Shown in pieces: positions 50,622 through 58,585 of a stretch of 64,000 bases of DNA. Source of the DNA: CAVSUZ01 sp963791885. Lineage in GTDB: Bacteria; Pseudomonadota; Alphaproteobacteria; Acetobacterales; Acetobacteraceae. The stretch covers positions 186,001 through 250,000 of the forward strand of contig CAWBUL010000008.1 in assembly GCA_963791885.1 (NCBI GenBank), written 5' to 3'. How positions within the stretch are numbered: the first letter of the stretch is position 1; every line of letters begins with the position of its first letter. A program made the translations under genes and the position numbers. The notes under the pieces were generated by a model. The model saw nothing but the letters and a program-made list of their open reading frames with translations. It did not search any database and was not told the DNA's origin.

Positions 50622-51518
50622 TCATGCGCCGACACCCCGGCGACGGCCGGTGGCGCGCATGAACCCATAGGCGAGCAGCGCAACCAGCACGGCCAGCGTG
50701 AACGACACGGCAGCGGAGTAGTTGAGTTCCTGTCCGGTGAACGCCAGCGTGTAGGCATACAGGTTCGGGGTGAAGTGATCGCCGACCACCTCCGGCGCGA
50801 TCGACGCCATCAGCTGCGGCTCATTGAACAGCTGTAGCGCATGCACGACGGCGAAGATCGCGACCATGCCAAGGGCCGAGGCGATCATCGGCACCTTCAC
50901 GAACAGCGCAACCTGCCAGCGCCGCGCGCCGTCGATGGCGGCGGCTTCCTCCACCTCCGGCGGCACGGTCTGCAACGCCGCGTAGAGGATGATCATGTTG
51001 TAGCCGGTGAACTCCCACGTCACGATGTTGGCGAGCGACGGCAGGATCCACCGCTGCGACAGGAAATTCGGCGCCGTGACGTGCAGGATCTTCGCCAGCT
51101 GGTGCGCCGGACCGAAGGCCGGCCCGTACAGATAGCCCCAGATCAGTGCGGCGATGACGCTGGGCACAGCGTACGGCAGGAAGAAGCAGAGTCGAAATAG
51201 GCTGCGCGCGTATGTCAGGCGTCCGTGCAGAACGAGCGCCAGGAACAATGCCACGGCCAGCATCACCGGAATCTGCATGATGGCGAACTTCACCATGTTG
51301 CCGATGCCGGACCAGAACTCGGGATCCTGAGCGACCTGAACGTAGTTTTGCAGGCCCGCGAACACGCGCCCGCCCACCAGCGTGTCGCGGAACAGGCTCA
51401 ACCCCAGCGCGTATATCAGCGGCGCCACCAGGAAGCCGACGAACAGCAGAACGAAGGGCAGTACGAACAGATATGGCGCGAGACGTACGCGCCGACGCCT
51501 CCCGGGCCTGCGAACCAT
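50622..51518 (-). CDS. Sugar ABC transporter permease (MalF/UgpA-like)
   Basis: The 298-residue membrane protein has VRLAPYLFVLPFVLLFVGFL as first span, LSLFRDTLVGGRVFAGLQNY, and the EAA loop TVPPEVEEAAAIDGARRWQV before LFVKVPMIASALGMVAIFAV. Six membrane spans are expected. ATG 51518 overlaps the binding-protein stop by one base (TGATG) and its own stop overlaps the second permease start, so the operon order is binding protein - permease - permease. The second permease is broken and no ATPase is nearby. Confidence 0.93.
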   Translation of the reverse strand: MVRRPGRRRRVRLAPYLFVLPFVLLFVGFLVAPLIYALGLSLFRDTLVGGRVFAGLQNYVQVAQDPEFWSGIGNMVKFAIMQIPVMLAVALFLALVLHGRLTYARSLFRLCFFLPYAVPSVIAALIWGYLYGPAFGPAHQLAKILHVTAPNFLSQRWILPSLANIVTWEFTGYNMIILYAALQTVPPEVEEAAAIDGARRWQVALFVKVPMIASALGMVAIFAVVHALQLFNEPQLMASIAPEVVGDHFTPNLYAYTLAFTGQELNYSAAVSFTLAVLVALLAYGFMRATGRRRGVGA

Positions 51519-52831
51519 CACGACTGAACGGTGAAGCCCTGTGCTTTCGCGAAATTCACCAGGATGCGTTGCACGCGGTCGAGCGAGTCCACCAGCGTGC
51601 CGCGGCCGCCCGCAGCCGCACTCATTTCCGTGCCGAGCTGCTCGTTCACATAATCCTGGAACGGACTCCATTGATAGGAGCCGTCCACCTCACGGCTCGA
51701 CTCGACGAAGATCTTGTTGATCGCCTGGCCGCCATAGAAGGGGAACGGTCGGTCCTGGAAGGCGGGTGAATCGAGGAATGCCTTCAGCGTCGGAAACGCG
51801 AAATACCGGTCGATCCGCTGCTGCATCAGCTTTGGATCGTGCGTCAGGAACATCGCCAGCTCCGCAGCCTCCTTCGGGTGCTTGGTATGCGCGATCACCG
51901 CCTGCGTACTGCCACCGAAATTGGCCGAGGCATGATCGTCCTTGCTCCACTGCGGAATGGGTGAGACCCGCCATTTTCCCGTGCTGCTATGCGCGAACTG
52001 TGACAGGAAGATCGGTCCCCAGGCCGCGGTGATCCAGCTCGCATAGCGGCCCTGGTCGTAGGACTGGTACCATTCCGTCGTGGACCCCGGCGCGACATCC
52101 ACCGCCTTTGCGTCGATCAGTTTCTGCCAATACGCAGCGACCCGGCGCGCCGGTGCGTCATTGACACGGATGCTCACCGTCGTGCCGTCGACCTTGAAGG
52201 GACGCGACCCCGCCTGCCATGCCAGCGCCAGGAACCAGCTGCCGATGTTCAACTGCATATCCGTCAGGAACACGGCGTTGTCGTCCTTGCGCAGCCGAAG
52301 CGCCGCCTCGGCGAACTCATCCCACGTCGCCGGCGGCGTGAGGTGGTGCGCATCGAAGATGTCCTGCCGGTACAGCAGCGCGATCGGCCCGCTATCCGAC
52401 GGCATCGCCAGGGTTTTCTTCCCGTCGCTCACCTGAGCCCAGGCCCAATCGACATAGTCGGCCTGCAGCGCACCGGCCCCGTATGGCGCGAGGTCAACCA
52501 GCGCACCGATCTGATTCATGCTGCGGACCATCTGGAACTCGACGATCGCCACATCGGGCCCGCCTGTCCCCGCACGCATCGCCGTGCGCAGCTTGGTGTA
52601 ATGCGCGAGCCCCTGCCCGGCGTTGACCAGATTGACTTTGATGCCGGGATGCGTCGCCTCGAACAGATCGAGATCCCCGCGCTTATTCGGCACCCAGCTC
52701 CAGTATGTCAGCGTCACTGGCTCGGCGTTGGTTTGCGCGCGAGCGGCGGGAGCGCCGGATAAAGCCGCAAGCCCAGCGGCGGATTGCAGCAATGTCCGTC
52801 GCCGGATAGCGGCACTGGTGCGCCCTGTCAT
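51518..52831 (-). CDS. Extracellular sugar-binding protein (ABC family 1)
   Basis: The 437-residue binding protein begins MTGRTSAAIRRRTLLQSAAG with twin-arginine-like RRR and a cleavage site after PAARA. The mature part shows PVTLTYWSWVPNKRGDLDLF, LFEATHPGIKVNLVNAGQGL, YRQDIFDAHHLTPPATWDEF and ANFGGSTQAVIAHTKHPKEA, the usual pattern of family 1 sugar-binding proteins. It opens the operon whose second permease carries the stacked insertions, so import through this system is probably lost. Confidence 0.92.
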   Translation of the reverse strand: MTGRTSAAIRRRTLLQSAAGLAALSGAPAARAQTNAEPVTLTYWSWVPNKRGDLDLFEATHPGIKVNLVNAGQGLAHYTKLRTAMRAGTGGPDVAIVEFQMVRSMNQIGALVDLAPYGAGALQADYVDWAWAQVSDGKKTLAMPSDSGPIALLYRQDIFDAHHLTPPATWDEFAEAALRLRKDDNAVFLTDMQLNIGSWFLALAWQAGSRPFKVDGTTVSIRVNDAPARRVAAYWQKLIDAKAVDVAPGSTTEWYQSYDQGRYASWITAAWGPIFLSQFAHSSTGKWRVSPIPQWSKDDHASANFGGSTQAVIAHTKHPKEAAELAMFLTHDPKLMQQRIDRYFAFPTLKAFLDSPAFQDRPFPFYGGQAINKIFVESSREVDGSYQWSPFQDYVNEQLGTEMSAAAGGRGTLVDSLDRVQRILVNFAKAQGFTVQS

Positions 52832-53097
52832 CGTTTCGTCCCCTGATCTCGATGGGTCAGCCGCAGAATGTGCTTACGCTCGCGGGAGCCACGTCTCTGC
52901 CTGAACAATCCATAATGCCTCGGGCAGAGCCGCCTTTGTCAAGCAGAGCCACCCGGATTTGGTGCTCTTCTTCACCGCTATGATATCGATTGTATCGATC
53001 CTTTGTCCCACTCCGTCAGTCCGGATACAGTCGAGGATTTCGTAATTAAAGGTCAGCCGCAACAAGGCGCGGGTCCCGCCCCCGCCTCGTGCGACCT

Positions 53098-53469
53098 CTA
53101 TCCCGCGGCAAGGTAGGCACCAAGAAGCACGACGCCGGTGATCGCGAACATGGCGTGCACGCCCACTACCCCGAACGACAGCGGCCGCGCAGCAACGCGC
53201 GCCCGGAAGATCCACAGACCGAAAAGAAGCGCCAACACCAGCGCGACCACGGCGATTTGCTTGAACGGACCGGCGCCGGCCTGCGCGGCATTCGCCCGCG
53301 CCGGCGCTAACAACATCAATACAACTCCGACAGTGCCGATCGCGCCGTGCAGCAGTCCGACGACCCAGGGAATTGGCGGTCGGGTCGGTCGCTGCAACTG
53401 GACCACGGCCAACAGCGTCCCGAGAGCCGCTGCGGCGAGCAGCACGAAGGCCGCGTCGGTCAGCATCAT
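53098..53469 (-). CDS. Small integral membrane protein
   Basis: The 123-residue protein has four hydrophobic segments: MLTDAAFVLLAAAALGTLLA, WVVGLLHGAIGTVGVVLMLL, IAVVALVLALLFGLWIF and GVVGVHAMFAITGVVLLGAY. No catalytic motif is visible and no family is recognised with confidence. Two adjacent ATGs (53469 and 53466) are possible; the first overlaps the stop of the MFS gene by 4 bp, so it is coupled to it. Confidence 0.75.
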   Translation of the reverse strand: MMLTDAAFVLLAAAALGTLLAVVQLQRPTRPPIPWVVGLLHGAIGTVGVVLMLLAPARANAAQAGAGPFKQIAVVALVLALLFGLWIFRARVAARPLSFGVVGVHAMFAITGVVLLGAYLAAG

Positions 53470-54645
53470 TCGGCCAAGGCCACGTGCTGGCCGGCACGGC
53501 TGACCAGGTGCCATGCCACCAGCGTGACAGCGATGACGAGCCCTGGCAGCACCGCGACGTTCAGCGCCGTCCAGCCCAAGCTGGATTCGATCGTACCGGA
53601 CAGCAGCGCGGTAACGGCCACGGTGCCGAAAACGATGAAATCGTTGGTGGCCTGAACGCGCACCCGTTCGTTCGCGTCATGCGCCGTCGCCAGCAGCGCG
53701 GTCGCGCCGACGAACATCCCGTTCCACCCCACGCCAAGGAGCATCAGGCCGGTGATGAACGTGGCAAAGAAGGGATCGAATCCGACATTTACCACGACGC
53801 ATGCCAGGGTCAGCAGCGCGCCGAGCATGATGATCGGATGGGCGCCATAGCGCTGGATCAGTCGGCCAGTGACAAAACCGGGCAGGAACATTGCGATGGA
53901 GTGCGCCCGGATCACGTCCGCGGAGGCATTCACGCCGAAGCCGCACATCGCCATTTCCAGGGGCGTTGACGCCATAACGAGGTTCATCGACCCATACCCC
54001 ACCATCCCGGCGATCACGGCCGTCAGGAATGCGGGGCGCGCAACGATGTCGCGGAGGGGCAATGCGACCGACGTCCGGCGGGATGCCGGCGGCAGTGCGA
54101 CGACAATCAGCAGCAGCGCACACAACGCCGGTAGGCCAAGCAGAGTCGAAATATGTAGCGAGGAATTGGTGCGCGGGCAGCAGCATGTTCGTGCGCTTGA
54201 CGATCTCGGGCCCGATCACCGCGGCGACTACCCCCCCGGTCATTACCAATGCGATGGCACGTGGGCGAGATTCGGGGGCGGCCACCTCGGCCGCGGCAAA
54301 ACGCAGATGCTGCGAGATGCCGAACCCCATGCCGGCGGGGATCGCTGCCAGCGTGTAGAGCAGAAAATTACGGTCCCACACGCCGAGCGCGAAGCTCAGA
54401 CTGCCAAGTAACGACAGGCCGGCGCCAAGCCAAAATCCAGGACGCCTTCCGAGGCGACTGAAAACAATGCCGGCCGGAATTGATCCGGCCATCACCCCCA
54501 GCATCTGCACGGCCATCGGCAAAGTGACCAGCGCCTGCTCCACCGCAAGCTGCCGGCCGATCAGAGACGCCATAACGACTTGCCCGGCCATTACCGCGTT
54601 CATCAGTGCCTGACAGCAGAACAGGAGCCAAACGTTCCGATTCAT
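53466..54645 (-). pseudogene. Major facilitator superfamily transporter, frameshifted in the middle
   Basis: The N-terminal half reads MNRNVWLLFCCQALMNAVMA, GIVFSRLGRRPGFWLGAGLS (loop 2-3 motif G-x-L-x-x-R-x-G-R-R) and GGVVAAVIGPEIVKRTNMLL. The C-terminal half, in another frame, reads ALCALLLIVVALPPASRRTS, PAFLTAVIAGMVGYGSMNLV and FLPGFVTGRLIQRYGAHPII. The break is at about 54148-54157, after LPAHQFLAT; one base gained or two lost would explain it. Restored length is about 393 residues with 12 spans. The start overlaps the thiL stop by one base. The substrate is unknown. Confidence 0.85.
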
Positions 54646-55601
54646 CAGAAGTGGCTCCAGCCGGGCCGCGCGATATCGATCGGCTTCCCGTCGGCGTCAC
54701 AGACGGTCACGCTCGGCTCTCCCGCGTGGAGCGTGCCGATACGAGTGACTGGAATACCCGTTGTCTCGGCGGCGCGTCGCACATCGTCGGCCCGCTCGGG
54801 GGCCGCAGCGAATAGCACTTCGTAATCGTCTCCCCCCGTCAGGCACGTGATGAGCCACTCGTCGCCGGCCTGTCGCGCCGCGGTGGACCGCGGAACCAGA
54901 CTGGCACAAATCTTAGCGTACACGCCGGATGCCCGGCAGATATGCCCCAGGTCCTGAACCAGTCCGTCGGATACGTCCATCGTGGCGGAGGCAAGCCCAG
55001 AGACCGGGAAGCCAATTCGCGGCTCGGGCAGACGATAACGGCGGAGCAGGTGACCGGTGGGATCGGGAAGACTGCCTTGAGCGGCAAGGAGTCCAAGCGC
55101 GGCGTCGCCGACAGTGCCTGTTATCCACACATCGTCCCCAGCGCGGGCTCCCGCCCGTGCGGGCGCATCGCCGGGAGAGACGTGGCCGATCGCCGTCAGG
55201 GACAGTGTAACTGGACCGGTGGTCGAGGTCGTATCGCCGCCGAGAAGCGTGATCCCGTATCGTTCCTGATCGCGCCGGAGCCCCGCGGCGAATGCCGCGA
55301 ACCATGCATCGCCGGTGTCGCGGGGCACCGCAATTGTTAAAAGGTAACCAAGCGGTGTAGCGCCCTTAGCGGCGAGATCCGACAAATTTACGCGCAAAAG
55401 TTTCTGCCCGATCTGATCGGGCGGATCGGCGGGCATGAAATGGACGCCTGCCACCATCGCGTCCGCTGTAATCACAAGGTCGCGTTCAGCAGGCGGCACA
55501 ATAACGGCGGCGTCGTCAGCAAGATTCCGGCCGCCTACCCCGGCGAGCGGGCGGAAGTACCGATCGATCAGCGCGAACTCCGGCGGCAGGCGGGCGGACA
55601 T
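54645..55601 (-). CDS. thiL: Thiamine-monophosphate kinase
   Basis: The 318-residue kinase phosphorylates thiamine phosphate to thiamine diphosphate with ATP. Motifs are NLADDAAVIVPPAERDLVIT (metal and nucleotide Asp pair), DAMVAGVHFMPADPPDQIGQ, LRVNLSDLAAKGATPLGYLL (Asp-rich N-L-S-D), ITLLGGDTTSTTGPVTLSLT and ATMDVSDGLVQDLGHICRAS, with TGGDDYEVLFAA near the end. Length and order are normal. It heads a minus-strand run thiL - MFS - small membrane protein with one- and four-base overlaps. Confidence 0.95.
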   Translation of the reverse strand: MSARLPPEFALIDRYFRPLAGVGGRNLADDAAVIVPPAERDLVITADAMVAGVHFMPADPPDQIGQKLLRVNLSDLAAKGATPLGYLLTIAVPRDTGDAWFAAFAAGLRRDQERYGITLLGGDTTSTTGPVTLSLTAIGHVSPGDAPARAGARAGDDVWITGTVGDAALGLLAAQGSLPDPTGHLLRRYRLPEPRIGFPVSGLASATMDVSDGLVQDLGHICRASGVYAKICASLVPRSTAARQAGDEWLITCLTGGDDYEVLFAAAPERADDVRRAAETTGIPVTRIGTLHAGEPSVTVCDADGKPIDIARPGWSHF

Positions 55602-55669
55602 AGCCGGGTTGTGAACCCGCTCTCAGTGAATGAAAAGCGCCCGCTCTGTCCCGGTGATCAGGCCGACGA

Positions 55670-55885
55670 TTAAGCCTCCACCATCTCCCGCGTGGCACGC
55701 ACCGGAAGCTTTAGCGCCTTGCACAGGGCCGTTAGATTGGCCGCGCGCGGGCGGGTGCGTCCCATTTCCCAGAAGTAAACACAGGGCGATGTAACGCCCA
55801 CGCGTTCCGCGACCTCGGCGACCGAAAGGCCGCGGGCGAGGCGCGCATCACGCAGATAACGATGGAAGGCGACTTTTCTTGCCAA
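55670..55885 (-). CDS. Small XRE-type helix-turn-helix regulator
   Basis: The 71-residue protein is almost only a Cro/C1 helix-turn-helix: LRDARLARGLSVAEVAERVG, VTSPCVYFWEMGRTRPRAAN, LTALCKALKLPVRATREMV. The S-x-x-x-V...W-E pattern is typical for the recognition helix and following turn. It lies between HU and thiL on the same strand. Targets are unknown; there is no toxin partner beside it. Confidence 0.85.
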   Translation of the reverse strand: MARKVAFHRYLRDARLARGLSVAEVAERVGVTSPCVYFWEMGRTRPRAANLTALCKALKLPVRATREMVEA

Positions 55886-55966
55886 GCTTCTTCTCCTGCA
55901 ACGGCCAGAGCAATGCGCTTACTACATAGTTCGCGCATCGCCCGCCACAACCGCTAACTGAAAAAG

Positions 55967-56290
55967 CTAAACCGTCTCTTTCAATTCTTTAGAAGCCCGG
56001 AAAGCAACCTTCTTACTGGCCTTGATCTTAATCGCCTCCCCGGTGGCCGGGTTCCGCCCCATGCGGGCCGCACGCTTCCGCACCTGAAGCATTCCCAAAC
56101 CCGTGAAGCGGATCCGGTCCCCCTTCTTAAGATGCTTGGTGGCGAGGGTTATAAGATCATTCAACAACGCCTCAGCCTGCCGCTTCGGCAGCTCATGCTG
56201 TTCGGCAAGCTCGGCGGCCATCTGCCGCAGCGTAACGGTGGTAACGGGGGCCGCCTTCTTCGGGGCAGCGGTCGCAGTTGCTTTGGCCAT
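55967..56290 (-). CDS. HU-family DNA-binding protein
   Basis: The 107-residue histone-like protein has a short Ala/Lys-rich lead (MAKATATAAPKKAAPVTTVT), the dimerisation helices AAELAEQHELPKRQAEALLN, and the DNA-binding arm with GLGMLQVRKRAARMGRNPAT and GEAIKIKASKKVAFRASKEL. The G-R-N-P-A-T-G-E-x-I motif is diagnostic. The N-terminal extension of about 20 residues is longer than in E. coli HU. The ATG at 56290 is chosen; an open frame upstream is not HU-like. Confidence 0.95.
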   Translation of the reverse strand: MAKATATAAPKKAAPVTTVTLRQMAAELAEQHELPKRQAEALLNDLITLATKHLKKGDRIRFTGLGMLQVRKRAARMGRNPATGEAIKIKASKKVAFRASKELKETV

Positions 56291-56486
56291 GATGTCGTTC
56301 CCTGTTTGGGTCAAGACTCCTCTGCAACGCGCCGTGGAAACGGTCAAGTAAAGATCAAAATCCAAGTGCATTCAAAGCCTTGAGTCGCTCTTTTAGCCGC
56401 GGAAAGCCCCTTTTCGGGGGTTATTGCACGCGATTCGCTGGACCCGCGGCCCGGAAACGATCACGCTGAGGCCGAAAGGAAGGCGC

Positions 56487-57455
56487 ATGGAAATCGGGCT
56501 GTTTCTCAACACTCAATTCCCCGAGGGAGACAATCTGGCCCCTCGAATCGCCGAGATGGCGATGCAGGTGCGGACGGCGCGGGACGTGGGCTTCGCTTCG
56601 GTGCTGTTTCCTCACCATTATCTAACCGCCCCATTGCAGATGTTCCAGATAACGCCGCTCATGGCCTATTTGCTGCGCGAAGCCGAGGGCATGATCGTTG
56701 CGCCCGGCATTCTCATCCTTCCCCTGCTCAACCCGGTCCACGTGGCGGAGGAAGCCGCCACCTTCGACCTGCTGAGCAACCGACGTTTCGTGCTGGGCGT
56801 CGGGCTTGGCTATCGCGAGCCGGAATTTACCGCCCTCGGTATCAAACTTAGCGAACGAGCAAGCCGCTTTTCCGAAAGTATAGGCTTGATGCGCCGGCTT
56901 TGGGCAGAGAAGCGCGTGACTCATCAGGGTCGGCATTTTTCGGTCGCCGACGCAGGCCTCAGCGTGCGGCCCGCGCGCGGCGCGATTCCTATCTGGGTCG
57001 CGGCGCAGGCCGATCTGGCGATCCGGCGGGCGGCACGGCTCGGCGACGCCTGGCTGATCGTTCCGTCCACAACCGTGGCGGAAGTAGCAGAGCAGATGCG
57101 CGTCTATCGCGCGGCGCTGGCCGAGGCGGGCCGCACCATGAAAGATTTTCCGATCGAGCGGGAGTGTTATGTCGGCAGCAGCCACCGGACTGCGCTTGAA
57201 GAATGCCGTGGACCGCTAGAATATAAGTACGCAGCCTATGCTTCTTGGGGGTTGCCCGGCGCAGCACAGCTGCCCTTCGAAGAATTCGTTGAAGACCGCT
57301 TTATTATCGGCGACGCATCCTTTGTAAAGGAGGAGATTGCACGCTACCAGGAGACGCTGGGGGTGAACCACCTGATCATGCGGGTACAATGGCCCGGCCT
57401 CCCGCAGGAGAAGGCGCTGGAGTCGATCCGGCGCCTGGGGCGGTTGCGTTCGTGA
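56487..57455 (+). CDS. LLM-class flavin-dependent oxidoreductase
   Basis: The 322-residue luciferase-like monooxygenase has MEIGLFLNTQFPEGDNLAPR (first beta strand), VRTARDVGFASVLFPHHYL, MIVAPGILILPLLNPVHVAE, EAATFDLLSNRRFVLGVGLG and YREPEFTALGIKLSERASRF, then PIWVAAQADLAIRRAARLGD. This is the family order for F420/FMN-binding TIM barrels. GAAAGGAAGG precedes ATG 56487. The stop overlaps the GTG of the patatin gene by 4 bp, so the two are coupled. The substrate is unknown. Confidence 0.92.
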   Translation: MEIGLFLNTQFPEGDNLAPRIAEMAMQVRTARDVGFASVLFPHHYLTAPLQMFQITPLMAYLLREAEGMIVAPGILILPLLNPVHVAEEAATFDLLSNRRFVLGVGLGYREPEFTALGIKLSERASRFSESIGLMRRLWAEKRVTHQGRHFSVADAGLSVRPARGAIPIWVAAQADLAIRRAARLGDAWLIVPSTTVAEVAEQMRVYRAALAEAGRTMKDFPIERECYVGSSHRTALEECRGPLEYKYAAYASWGLPGAAQLPFEEFVEDRFIIGDASFVKEEIARYQETLGVNHLIMRVQWPGLPQEKALESIRRLGRLRS

Positions 57456-58543
57456 CCAGACCTGTCGCGCTGGTGCTGCAGGGGGGTGGGGCGATGGGCT
57501 CGTACCAAGCGGGCGCCATGCAGGCCTTGCACGAGCATAAACTCGCCCCTGACTGGGTCGGTGGCATTTCCATCGGCGCGATCAACGCGGGGCTGATCGC
57601 GGGCAATCCGCCTGCTCGCGCGGTCGAGCGTCTGGCGCAATTCTGGGATCTGGTGACCGCACCCACCGCCTTCTGGCCGGACCTCCCGAATCAGGATTGG
57701 CAGGCCCTGTCGCGCCAAGCCTCGGCTGGATTGGCGGTGCTGTTCGGCCAGCCGGGCTTCTTCCAGCCGCGGCCCCCGGCCGAATGGTTCATGCGGCCGC
57801 CGCCTGTGAGCTTCTACGACACCTCCGCCCTGCGGGGCACGCTGGAGGCACTGGTGGATTTCGACCGCATCAACCATCCCGGTGGGACACGTCTGTCGGT
57901 CGGCGCCACGGAGGTAACAACCGGCAACCTTATATACTTTGATAGTACGCGGCAGCGCATCGGACCGGAGCACATCATGGCCAGCGGCGCACTGCCACCC
58001 GGCCTCGCAAGCGTCGAGATTGAGGGGCGCGCGTTCTGGGACGGCGGCGTGGTGTCCAACACCCCGCTGCAATACGTCATGGCGCAGGAACCCCGAACCG
58101 CCATGCTGGTCTTCCAAATTGATCTGTTCCCGGCACGCGGCCCGTTGCCCGAAAACCTCGATCAGGTCGCTGAACGGGCCAAGGACATCCAGTATTCGTC
58201 CCGGACCCGGACGATCACTCGGCTCGCGTGCCAGGAGCGGTCGCACCAATCGGAGCTGACGCAGTTCCTGGCCCAGCTCCCGGAAACGCTTCGCAAAGAT
58301 CCCGTAGCGGTCCGGCTTGCTGCCTGGGCCGCGCCGCCGCCGGTCGATATAGTACATCTCATCTATCGCCCCGCTGTGCCGCAAGGTTCGGCCAAAGACT
58401 ACGAGTTCGGCCGCGCCACCATGCAGCAGCGCTGGGATCAAGGGCTGGCAGATGCCCGGAAGACGCTGACAGCCTCACCCTGGGATCGCGACCCGCTGGC
58501 GGCCGGAACCCGAACCTGGGACGTCCTCGCGCCCGAAAACTGA
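57452..58543 (+). CDS. Patatin-like phospholipase family protein
   Basis: The 363-residue protein has the oxyanion motif PVALVLQGGGAMGSYQAGAM, the nucleophile Ser in WVGGISIGAINAGLIAGNPP (G-I-S-I-G) and the catalytic Asp in AFWDGGVVSNTPLQYVMAQE (D-G-G). DUF3734-type C-terminal sequence follows (SSRTRTITRLACQERSHQSE, VHLIYRPAVPQGSAKDYEFG). It is a cytosolic or membrane-associated lipid hydrolase of the kind seen in polyhydroxybutyrate and fatty-acid loci. It starts at GTG overlapping the LLM gene stop. Confidence 0.92.
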   Translation: MTRPVALVLQGGGAMGSYQAGAMQALHEHKLAPDWVGGISIGAINAGLIAGNPPARAVERLAQFWDLVTAPTAFWPDLPNQDWQALSRQASAGLAVLFGQPGFFQPRPPAEWFMRPPPVSFYDTSALRGTLEALVDFDRINHPGGTRLSVGATEVTTGNLIYFDSTRQRIGPEHIMASGALPPGLASVEIEGRAFWDGGVVSNTPLQYVMAQEPRTAMLVFQIDLFPARGPLPENLDQVAERAKDIQYSSRTRTITRLACQERSHQSELTQFLAQLPETLRKDPVAVRLAAWAAPPPVDIVHLIYRPAVPQGSAKDYEFGRATMQQRWDQGLADARKTLTASPWDRDPLAAGTRTWDVLAPEN

Positions 58544-58585
58544 GGCGAATTTCGCGCCGCCGCCAATCGAGTTATACGCCGCCTC

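Larger units (their letters stand above)
47463..50625 (-). pseudogene. Sugar ABC transporter permease (MalG-like), interrupted by two insertion sequences
   Basis: The 5' part (50625 to 49972) encodes 218 residues: VLTTALLLLFLIYTLTPLFY, three further membrane spans, and the EAA loop ETAVPNELLDAARIDGAGEG, ending LLLTFVGAWNN. The 3' part (47681 to 47463) continues YFLPLVVLSNARLFPLTVGL ... SIAVFLLMQRYWQGGLSLGS. Removing the material from 47682 to 49971 (two elements and duplicated bases) gives ...AAC AAC TAC TTC CTG..., a perfect 290-residue MalG-type permease. As it stands the protein ends at TAG 49971-49969 and lacks its last spans, so the transporter is probably dead. The start overlaps the first permease's stop (ATGA). 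Confidence 0.92.

Noticed and set aside
52874..53497. Minus-strand 207-codon frame upstream of the sugar-binding protein gene
   Set aside because: It is the shadow frame of the small membrane protein gene at 53098-53469 and lacks any motif.
55602..55669. TPP riboswitch near thiL
   Set aside because: The gap upstream of thiL is only 68 bp and shows none of the conserved TPP-riboswitch core; the XRE gene lies directly before it.
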